Shown here one piece after another: positions 20,232-28,184 of a stretch of 64,000 bases of DNA. The stretch is from positions 1,798,001-1,862,000 of the forward strand of contig NZ_CP064653.1 in assembly GCF_015711015.1 (NCBI RefSeq), read 5' to 3'. Source of the DNA: Methylomonas sp. LL1 (GTDB lineage Bacteria; Pseudomonadota; Gammaproteobacteria; Methylococcales; Methylomonadaceae). Positions within the stretch are counted from its first letter, which is position 1, and each line of letters starts with the position of its first letter. The notes under the pieces were generated by a model. That model saw only the letters and a list, made by a program, of their open reading frames with translations. It searched no databases and was not told where the DNA came from. The translations under genes were made by a program, and so were the position numbers.

Positions 20232-20255
20232 CCCGCCTGACTAGCCGCAACATCC

Positions 20256-23200
20256 ATGGACTGGCAAAGTTTTATAAACCGCTGTTGCAGTCTGGATCTG
20301 GAAACCAACGAAAACGGCGACATCTTCGCTATCGCCGCCCAGTTTAGCAACCAGACCTTTCAACGCCGGGCGCCTTTCGACATCCACCAAACTCTGAGAG
20401 AACTGGATGCCTTCGCCGCCGACGCCGATTTTCTGCTCGGACACAATCTCCTGCTGCACGACCTGCCTGTCTGCCGGGCGCTGAAACCCGATCTGGCATG
20501 CCTGAATAAAATGGTAGTCGATACCTTATTCCTGTCACCCTTGGCCTTCCCGGAAAATCCTTATCACCGTCTAGTGAAAAACTATAGATTGGTTCGCGAC
20601 GGTCTAAGCGACCCATTACTCGACGCCAAACTGGCGGAATCACTGTTTCAGGATCAATGGATAGCATTGCAAGACCAACAACAGCATTGCGACATCCTGT
20701 CGTTTTATCACTACGCGTTTTCCGGTGACGCACAATATTCCGGCCTGCAACAGACATTTATCGATCTGGGCGCCGGCGCCATCAACGCTTCGCGGGCCTT
20801 CGATTTATTTAAGCAACTCAGCCGCGACCAGGTCTGCGAAACCGCCTTTAACAAAGTCATCCTGACCTATCTGCCCGATCCGCATAAACGCCCTGCTTTA
20901 GCTTATAGCCTGGCATGGCTGCGGGTGGCGGGTGGTAATTCGGTATTGCCACCCTGGGTACGCCAAACCTTTCAGGATGTCGCCCCGGCCTTGAGCCAGT
21001 TGCGCGACATCCCCTGTGGCAAGCCCGCTTGCAACTATTGCCGGCAAATCCACGATCCGGTGACTCAATTGACTCGCTATTTCGGTTTTCCAGCCTTTCG
21101 CAACGAACCGCCCGCGAGCGACGGCGGCAGTTTGCAACAACAAATCGTGCAAGCCGCCATGGCTGACACACCATTATTCGCGGTATTGCCCACCGGCGGC
21201 GGCAAATCCTTGTGCTTTCAATTACCGGCCCTGGTGCGTTATCAACGCCGCGGAGTGCTGACCATCGTGATTTCGCCGTTGCAGGCCTTGATGAAAGATC
21301 AGGTCGACAACTTGCGCAATAAGACCGGCGCCCCCAGCGCCGCCGCGTTGTACGGCATGCTGACGCCACCGGAGCGCGGCGAGGTATTGAAAGCCATTCA
21401 AATGGGCGACATCGCCATTTTGTATGTTTCGCCGGAACAACTGCGCAATGCCGGCTTCCGCAAAGCCATCGCCCAGCGTGAAATCGGTTGCTGGGTGTTC
21501 GACGAGGCCCATTGTTTATCCAAATGGGGTCACGATTTTCGGCCGGATTATCTGTACGCCGCGCGCTTCATTCAGGAGTTCGCCGCCAAACAAAATGCCA
21601 TGCTGCCGCCGGTGCAATGCTTCACTGCCACCGCCAAACAAGACGTCCGGGATGAAATCATCGACTACTTCCGCGCCCATCTGGCCCAGGAGTTAGCGTT
21701 ATTCGAAGGTGGTGTCGAGCGCAACAATCTGCAATTCGAGGTGCAAACCGTCGGCGGCAACGAAAAATACGCCCGCATTCAGCAACTGCTCGACGAACGG
21801 CTGACAAACAGCGAAGGCAGCGCCATTGTCTACTGCTCTACAAAAAAACATACCGAGGAAGTGGCCGAGTTCCTTCAGCATCAGAACTGGTCCGCGGCGG
21901 CTTTTCATGCCGGCAAGGACGCGGCGGAAAAACGCCATGTACAGGAAAGCTTCGTCGACGGCAGTATCCGCGTCATTGCCGCCACCAACGCCTTCGGCAT
22001 GGGCATAGACAAGGAAAACGTTCGACTGGTGATACACGCCGACATCCCCGGCTCGCTGGAAAACTATCTGCAAGAAGCCGGCCGGGCCGGCCGCGACCGG
22101 GAAGCCGCCGAATGCGTATTGCTGTTCGACGAGCACGACATCGAAACCCAATTCAAACTGTCCGCGCTATCGCAAGTCGACCAGCGCGACATCGCTCAGA
22201 TTCTGCGCGGTTTACGCCGCAGCAAAAAAGACCGGGACGGCAATGTCGTCATCACCAGCGGCGAGATCCTACAGGACGATAACGTCCAAACCTCCTTCGA
22301 CAGCGACGACCGCAACGCCGCCACCAAGATCATCACGGCGGTATCCTGGCTGGAGCGGGCCGGCTTTATCGAACGCAACGAAAACCGCACCCAGGTGTTT
22401 CAAGGCCGGCCTCTAGTGAAAAACCTGGAACAGGCCAAAGCCAAAATCGCCAAACTGGATTTATCCGAACGCCAGCAAAAACGCTGGTTGGCGATACTGG
22501 AAGAATTGTTCAACGCCGACAGCGACGAAGGCTTCAGCGCCGACGACTTGGCTTTGCTGGGCGAATTCGCCACTACCGAGCAGGATAAGCTCGGTGAAAC
22601 CGCCAGTCAGCGGGTAATTCGCACCCTGTACGATATGACCTCCCAAGGCCTGATCCAGCAAAATCTGCTGCTCACCGCCTTCGTGCGCTACAAAATCGCC
22701 GATTCATCATTGATCCGGCTGGAAAAAATCTGTCCGCTGGAACTAGCCATGATTGAGGCGATGCGTGAGCAGGCCCCGGATGCCGCCGACGACGCTTGGC
22801 AAACCCTGTCGTTGCGGCACATCAATCAACATTTATTGGACAACGGCTACAGCCTCAGCAATCCGGAAGTGCTGAGACTGCTGTTGAACAGTCTGGCTCG
22901 CGACGGTCTCGGCTTGGCCGGCAACAAAGGCAGCCTGACTCTGCGCCATCGCGGCCTGGATCAATACGCCGTCAAACTGAATCGCGGCTGGAAGGCCTTG
23001 ATCGGCACCGCCGAGAAACGTCAAGCCATCGCCAAGATCGCCTTGGACCGTATCCTGGCTAATATCCCACCGGATACCAAAGCCGGCGCCGACCTGCTGG
23101 TGGAATTTTCCGCCGAACAATTGATGGCGGAGCTGCGGCAGGATTTGGTTGCAGCGGCCGAGGTCAAAGATCACCTGGCCGCGGTGGAGCGGGCGCTGAA

Positions 23201-25433
23201 TTTCCTGCACGAGCAAAAAGTCATTACCTTGCAACAAGGCTTGGCGGTATTTCGGCAGGCGATGACGATACGGGTGCTACCGGAAGCCAAATCCCGCCGC
23301 TACGGCAAGGGCGACTACCAACCACTGTCACAGCATTACGGCGAGCGGGTATTTCAAATCCATGTGATGAACGAATATGCCCGCCGTGGGCTGGAAAAAA
23401 TCGGCCAGGCCCTGGCCTTTGTGGTGGCCTACTTTGCAATGGATAAGACCGAATTCGTCAAACGCTATTTCGCCGACCGCCGCGAAGTGCTGGAGCGCGC
23501 CACCAGCCAGCAATCGTTTCAACGCATCGTCTCGGATTTGCAAAATCCGGAACAAATCGCCTTGGTGGCGGGACCGGAAGACAAAAACATGCTGATTTTG
23601 GCCGGCCCCGGCTCCGGCAAGACAAGGGTAGTGGTGCATCGCTGTGCTTATCTGTTGCGGGTCAAACGAGTGCCGGCCCGCAGTATTTTGGTGTTATGTT
23701 TCAACCGCAACGCCGCCACCGAACTGCGCCGCCGGCTAAGCGATTTAGCGGGCGACGACAGCAAAGGCGTCACCATTCAAACCTATCACGGCCTGGCCTT
23801 GCGGTTAACCGGCCACACCTTGAACAATAACGGCGAGCCAATCGAGCTGGCCTTCTCCGGCATTATCGAAGAAGCCATCAAACTATTACAAGGCGACCAA
23901 TCGCTATTAGGTTTGGAGGCCGACGAAAGCCGCGACCGGCTACTGGCCGGCTACCGCCATATCCTGGTCGACGAATACCAGGACATCAACGATCAGCAAT
24001 ACCGGCTGGTTTCCGCCATCGCGGGCCGCACCTCGGACGACGACGCCAAACTGACCATCCTGGCCGTGGGTGATGACGACCAGAACATCTACGAATTTAA
24101 CGGCACCAATGTCGGCTTTATCAAAAAGTTCCAAAGCGATTACCAGGCCGACCTGCATTTTCTGTTGGAAAACTACCGCTCCAGCGCCCACATTATCGCC
24201 GCCGCCAACGCCCTGATCGCCCACAACCACGGCAGGATGAAACAACAGCAACCCATCCGTATCAACCGCCAGCGTAAAAATCTGGAGGCCGGTGGCCGAT
24301 GGCGGCATCTGGATACCTTGGCGCGCGGCCGGGTCCAGCAAATCCAGGTAGCCAACGAAGCCAGCCAGGCAATGACGCTGGTGCTGGAACTGCGGCGCAT
24401 GAGACAACTCGATACTCGGCTAGACTGGTCGCAATGCGCGGTGCTGGCCCGTGAATGGCGACTGTTGGATCCGGTGAGAGCCGAATTGGAGCGGCACGAT
24501 ATTCCGCTCAGCATCCTGCTGCCCGGCGAGTTGAAACTCAACCCATTCCGCATCCGCGAGAATGCGGATGTATTGCAGGCGCTAAAACAGGCCGGCAACA
24601 GTTTGAATTCGGCCTCGTTCTGGCTGGACTATCTGGCTGATCAATATCCGGCCAGCCTCGAAAACACCTGGATCAAGCAACTTCAAACAGTATTGCTGGA
24701 CTGGCAACGAGAAACCGCCGACAGCGAAGTCAGTAATCGGCAAACCCTGGATTACGTCTGCGAAATTCTGGCCGAACAACGCCGAGAACGGCGGCTAGGC
24801 AGCGGCGTACTGCTCAGCACCATGCATGCGGTAAAAGGCATGGAGTTTTCTCATGTATTGATTGCGGATGGCGGCTGGACCAAACAAAACCTGGAGGAAC
24901 AACGCCGGCTATTTTATGTGGCGATGACGCGTGCAAAGGAAACCTTATGCCTCATACAACGCCTAGATCAACAAAATCCGTTTCTGAAGGAAATACAGGG
25001 CGAGCAATTACTAATCAGGCCGGCGCCGGAACTAGCAGCACAAGAGAATGCCGGTAACCGGATTTACCAAATTCTGGGTTTGCAGGACGTGGACCTAAGT
25101 TATGCCGGCAGCTTTGCTTCGCCGATCCCTATCCATCAACAGTTGGCGACGTTGATGCCTGGTAGTGTACTGGGCATGGTCGACCAGCAAGGCCAGCTAA
25201 GTTTGCAAACGAACGGCATCACAGTGGCACGCTTGTCGCGGGCAGCCCATGCCGTCTGGCGGGACAGACTACACTCGATCGAACGCATCACGGTTATCGC
25301 CATGCTCAAACGCTTTCGCGAGGATGGCAGCGCCGAATATCACAGCCGCTGTAAAGTAAACGAATGGCTAGTGCCCGTGGTGGAAGTTGTTTATCAAGAT
25401 ACGCCAAGCATACTGGCTAGCTCCAAGGCATAG
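20256..25433 (+). CDS. Exonuclease-RecQ-UvrD triple fusion DNA repair protein
   Basis: A 1725-residue protein joining three parts normally found apart. Residues ~1-200 look like a DEDD 3'-5' exonuclease: CSLDLETNENGDIF, FLLGHNLLLHDLP and LLDAKLAE. Residues ~290-800 are a RecQ-type SF2 helicase with Walker A LPTGGGKSLCF (Lys317), DEAH at 416-419 (FDEAHCLSKWGHDFRPDY), and the motif VI segment LQEAGRAGRDREAAECVLL. Residues ~1100-1640 are an SF1A UvrD/PcrA helicase with Walker A AGPGSGKTR (Lys1122), LVDEYQDIN (Asp1239), VGDDDQNIYEF, LLENYRSS and RLFYVAMTRAKE. A zinc-type cluster, CGKPACNYC, lies near residue 250. It stands alone after the rpe terminator. Role in repair or anti-phage defence is not shown. 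Confidence 0.9.
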   Translation: MDWQSFINRCCSLDLETNENGDIFAIAAQFSNQTFQRRAPFDIHQTLRELDAFAADADFLLGHNLLLHDLPVCRALKPDLACLNKMVVDTLFLSPLAFPENPYHRLVKNYRLVRDGLSDPLLDAKLAESLFQDQWIALQDQQQHCDILSFYHYAFSGDAQYSGLQQTFIDLGAGAINASRAFDLFKQLSRDQVCETAFNKVILTYLPDPHKRPALAYSLAWLRVAGGNSVLPPWVRQTFQDVAPALSQLRDIPCGKPACNYCRQIHDPVTQLTRYFGFPAFRNEPPASDGGSLQQQIVQAAMADTPLFAVLPTGGGKSLCFQLPALVRYQRRGVLTIVISPLQALMKDQVDNLRNKTGAPSAAALYGMLTPPERGEVLKAIQMGDIAILYVSPEQLRNAGFRKAIAQREIGCWVFDEAHCLSKWGHDFRPDYLYAARFIQEFAAKQNAMLPPVQCFTATAKQDVRDEIIDYFRAHLAQELALFEGGVERNNLQFEVQTVGGNEKYARIQQLLDERLTNSEGSAIVYCSTKKHTEEVAEFLQHQNWSAAAFHAGKDAAEKRHVQESFVDGSIRVIAATNAFGMGIDKENVRLVIHADIPGSLENYLQEAGRAGRDREAAECVLLFDEHDIETQFKLSALSQVDQRDIAQILRGLRRSKKDRDGNVVITSGEILQDDNVQTSFDSDDRNAATKIITAVSWLERAGFIERNENRTQVFQGRPLVKNLEQAKAKIAKLDLSERQQKRWLAILEELFNADSDEGFSADDLALLGEFATTEQDKLGETASQRVIRTLYDMTSQGLIQQNLLLTAFVRYKIADSSLIRLEKICPLELAMIEAMREQAPDAADDAWQTLSLRHINQHLLDNGYSLSNPEVLRLLLNSLARDGLGLAGNKGSLTLRHRGLDQYAVKLNRGWKALIGTAEKRQAIAKIALDRILANIPPDTKAGADLLVEFSAEQLMAELRQDLVAAAEVKDHLAAVERALNFLHEQKVITLQQGLAVFRQAMTIRVLPEAKSRRYGKGDYQPLSQHYGERVFQIHVMNEYARRGLEKIGQALAFVVAYFAMDKTEFVKRYFADRREVLERATSQQSFQRIVSDLQNPEQIALVAGPEDKNMLILAGPGSGKTRVVVHRCAYLLRVKRVPARSILVLCFNRNAATELRRRLSDLAGDDSKGVTIQTYHGLALRLTGHTLNNNGEPIELAFSGIIEEAIKLLQGDQSLLGLEADESRDRLLAGYRHILVDEYQDINDQQYRLVSAIAGRTSDDDAKLTILAVGDDDQNIYEFNGTNVGFIKKFQSDYQADLHFLLENYRSSAHIIAAANALIAHNHGRMKQQQPIRINRQRKNLEAGGRWRHLDTLARGRVQQIQVANEASQAMTLVLELRRMRQLDTRLDWSQCAVLAREWRLLDPVRAELERHDIPLSILLPGELKLNPFRIRENADVLQALKQAGNSLNSASFWLDYLADQYPASLENTWIKQLQTVLLDWQRETADSEVSNRQTLDYVCEILAEQRRERRLGSGVLLSTMHAVKGMEFSHVLIADGGWTKQNLEEQRRLFYVAMTRAKETLCLIQRLDQQNPFLKEIQGEQLLIRPAPELAAQENAGNRIYQILGLQDVDLSYAGSFASPIPIHQQLATLMPGSVLGMVDQQGQLSLQTNGITVARLSRAAHAVWRDRLHSIERITVIAMLKRFREDGSAEYHSRCKVNEWLVPVVEVVYQDTPSILASSKA

Positions 25434-25542
25434 TTCCCGCATTTCGTATTTGACTCTGCCTTATTGCCGGCTATAGTTGATGCAAACCCAATTTAACTAA
25501 TATTTTTCGACCAAAATCTTTAACTTTCCAAAGCAAGATGGA

Positions 25543-25655
25543 ACTTAGGCGATTTATGGCAATAAATGTACCCAATCCAAGCAATTTGCCGTTGACTGAG
25601 CGAACGGCACATATTTGACCTTGGCAATGGGTACAAACTTTCTCAAAAATCACCT
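25543..25655. repeat. ~110-bp interspersed repeat, copy A
   Basis: The stretch from TTAGGCGATTTATGGCAATAAATG to TTGGCAATGGGTACAAACTTTCTC recurs at 52846-52993, continuing at 54241 after an IS3 element. Copy A has the compact centre GCCGTTGACTGAGCGAACGGC, a palindrome; copy B has about 55 extra bases there. Ends carry the inverse pair TGTACCCAAT and ATGGGTACA. It is non-coding as far as can be seen. Confidence 0.65.
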
Positions 25656-25797
25656 TAGTCTGCAAAGGTTTCAGTTTGATTCTTCAACCTAACGCTCATG
25701 AAGGCCCGACATCATCCCGGCAAATGAAAGTGAGTTGGCGGACATACCCATGACTTTCACAGTAATTTATTTGTCATAGTCAATGTTCCTAATGGCG
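25656..25797. other. Non-coding stretch between repeats
   Basis: Between the ~110-bp repeat and the MITE-like copy 4 no gene, hairpin or convincing promoter was recognised. Together with the two repeats this fills the 532-base gap between the helicase fusion and glgX. Confidence 0.4.
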
Positions 25798-25920
25798 ACT
25801 AAGAATTTCGTCAAAAATAACTTCCGGAAATTTTGCAGAGCACTATGGGCGAATAAATTCGCCCCTACAACAGGCTCTGATGACAACGGTAAGCGGGAAG
25901 TTAATTATTGCCGAATTCAA
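25798..25920. repeat. MITE-like repeat, copy 4, with an intact IS110 target
   Basis: The left end AGAATTTCGTCAAAAATAACTTCCGG and the right end GCGGGAAGTTAATTATTGCCGAATTC are inverse repeats of the family type. The core is GGGCGAATAAATTCGCCC followed by CTACAA. Bases 25859-25870 are the exact inverse complement of the 12-base sequence occupied by the IS110 element at 6767. Confidence 0.7.
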
Positions 25921-25965
25921 GTTGTTTTGATTGCTCCGCCATCTTTTTGAGGAATATTTGTAGCC

Positions 25966-28029
25966 ATGAACCACAAGATAGCTTCCGGAAGTTCCTATCC
26001 CTTGGGCTCAACCTTGCGTCCAGGCGGCGCCAATTTCAGCGTTTACGCTAAAAACGCCACCACGGTCGAACTGCTGTTGTTCGACAGCGTGGACGCCGAT
26101 GCACCTAGTCGAATCATTCCTCTTGACCCACTACGCAATCGCACCTTTCATTATTGGCATATATTCGCCCCCGACATCCAGGCCGGCCAACTCTATGCTT
26201 ATCGCGTCAACGGGCCTTACAGCCCGGAACACGGCTTACGCTTCGACCCCGACAAGATGCTGCTCGACCCCTATGCGCGCGGCATTGCCGTCGGCCCTAA
26301 TTACGACCGGAAGGCCGCATCCTTGCCAGGACCCAATCTGGCTTCATCCATGAAAAGCGTGGTTGTGGATTATCGCGGCTACAATTGGGAAGGCGATGCG
26401 CCGTTAAGAAAACCGTTTCGCGGCACGGTGATTTACGAAATGCATGTGCGCGGCTTTACTCGCCATCCGCAATCCGGCGTCGCCGCCTATAAACGAGGCA
26501 CCTATGCCGGGTTGATCGAAAAAATTCCCTATCTGAAAGATCTCGGCGTGACGGCCGTGGAATTGCTGCCGGTGTTTCAATTCGACCCGCAGGATGCCCC
26601 ACAAGGCCTAAGCAATTACTGGGGTTATTCGCCGGTGTCGTTCTTCGCGCCGCACAGCGGTTATAGTTCCGATCCATCCCCGCTTGGAACCATCGCCGAG
26701 TTCCGGGACATGGTGAAAGCCCTGCACCGCGCCGGTATCGAAATCATCCTTGATGTCGTGTTCAACCATACCGCGGAAGGCGATCATCGCGGGCCGATGC
26801 TCTGTTTCAAGGGCTTGGCCAACGATGCCTATTACATCCTCGATCCCCGCAATGGCGAATATACCAATTATGCGGGCACCGGCAACACCCTCAAGGCCAA
26901 TCATTCGGTGGTACGGCGCTTGATATTGGATAGCTTGCGTTATTGGGTCACCGAAATGCATGTGGACGGATTCCGCTTCGATTTGGCATCCATTTTGTCG
27001 CGCGACGAAGACGGCCGGCCCTTTCCCAATCCGCCGATTCTTTGGGACATCGAAACCGATCCGGTACTTTCCGGCAGCAAGCTGATCGCCGAAGCCTGGG
27101 ATGCAGCCGGGCTTTATCAGGTAGGCAGTTTCATCGGCGACTTCTGGAAAGAATGGAACGGCCAGTTCCGCGACGACATTCGCGCGTTTGTCCGCGCCGA
27201 TCCGGGCAGCGTCACGAAATTGCCCAACCGATTGTTCGCCAGTCCCGATATTTTCGCCGACGAAAGGCGCGAGCCGGAAACCAGCGTCAACTTCATCACC
27301 TGCCACGACGGCTTTACGCTTTACGACCTGGTGTCCTATAACGGCAAGCACAATGAAGCCAACCGAGAAAATAACCGCGACGGCTGCGATAACAACTACA
27401 GTTGGAATTGCGGCGCCGAGGGGCCGAGCGACGATGACCGGATCAACACATTGCGGCAACGCCAAATCAAGAACTTCCTGACCTTGACCCTATTCGCCGC
27501 CGGCACGCCGATGCTGACCATGGGCGACGAGGCCTGCCGTACCCAACGCGGCAACAACAACGCCTATTGCCAGGATAACGAACTCAGTTGGTTCGACTGG
27601 TCGCTGCTGGACCAACATGCCGACATCCACCGCTTCGTTAAGCTGCTGATACACCTGCGCGGCTTGCTGTATACCTGGCGGGAATCCTCGGCCACGCTTA
27701 ACCTGTTTTTTCAACAGTTGCATATCGAATACCACGGCATCCAGCTGAATCAACCAGACTGGGGGGCAGACTCGCACTGCCTGGCGATCCTAATCGCCAA
27801 GCTGCAGCGTCCCTATGTGATTTATTTCATTTTTAATAGTTATTGGGAGCCGCTGGAATTCGAACTTCCCGATCGGTTTCAGAAATCCCGTTTGAGTTGG
27901 GCGCGCGTTATCGACACAGCCTTACCGTCACCCAACGATTGCGTCGAAGTAGATTGCGCCGTCAGAATGGAAGAACATAAATATTACGCTCAGTCCAGAT
28001 CCATTGTGATGTTACTTGCCGAGCTTTAG
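25966..28029 (+). CDS. glgX: Glycogen debranching enzyme
   Basis: A 687-residue isoamylase-type GH13 enzyme that removes alpha-1,6 branches from phosphorylase-limit glycogen. An N-terminal CBM48-like domain opens with YPLGSTLRPGGANFSVYAKNA. The catalytic barrel shows VVFNHTAEG, then nucleophile Asp339 in GFRFDLASI, acid/base Glu376 in LIAEAWDAAG and Asp448 in TCHDGFTLYD. AAGTPMLTMGDEACRTQ near the end of the barrel is also typical. The GAGGAAT ribosome site fits the start. No other glycogen gene adjoins it. Confidence 0.95.
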   Translation: MNHKIASGSSYPLGSTLRPGGANFSVYAKNATTVELLLFDSVDADAPSRIIPLDPLRNRTFHYWHIFAPDIQAGQLYAYRVNGPYSPEHGLRFDPDKMLLDPYARGIAVGPNYDRKAASLPGPNLASSMKSVVVDYRGYNWEGDAPLRKPFRGTVIYEMHVRGFTRHPQSGVAAYKRGTYAGLIEKIPYLKDLGVTAVELLPVFQFDPQDAPQGLSNYWGYSPVSFFAPHSGYSSDPSPLGTIAEFRDMVKALHRAGIEIILDVVFNHTAEGDHRGPMLCFKGLANDAYYILDPRNGEYTNYAGTGNTLKANHSVVRRLILDSLRYWVTEMHVDGFRFDLASILSRDEDGRPFPNPPILWDIETDPVLSGSKLIAEAWDAAGLYQVGSFIGDFWKEWNGQFRDDIRAFVRADPGSVTKLPNRLFASPDIFADERREPETSVNFITCHDGFTLYDLVSYNGKHNEANRENNRDGCDNNYSWNCGAEGPSDDDRINTLRQRQIKNFLTLTLFAAGTPMLTMGDEACRTQRGNNNAYCQDNELSWFDWSLLDQHADIHRFVKLLIHLRGLLYTWRESSATLNLFFQQLHIEYHGIQLNQPDWGADSHCLAILIAKLQRPYVIYFIFNSYWEPLEFELPDRFQKSRLSWARVIDTALPSPNDCVEVDCAVRMEEHKYYAQSRSIVMLLAEL

Positions 28030-28184
28030 CTAGCTTAGTCTTATCGGTACTCCCTCCTAATTGAGAGCCGAGAATGATGTTACAACAGAGATCGAGATTG
28101 CCGGGGAAGAAGTAGCTTCAGTCGCGACTTATAAGCCTTTAATTGCTAGCCTGGTCAGGACGCAGCCTCGACACAGAAAGTACT

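Noticed and set aside
25471-25665. 64-codon minus-strand ORF with a CTHC pair
   Set aside because: It is largely translation of the interspersed repeat, and no ribosome site was found.
26608-27465. 285-codon antisense ORF in glgX
   Set aside because: No family resemblance; it lies wholly inside a clear GH13 gene.
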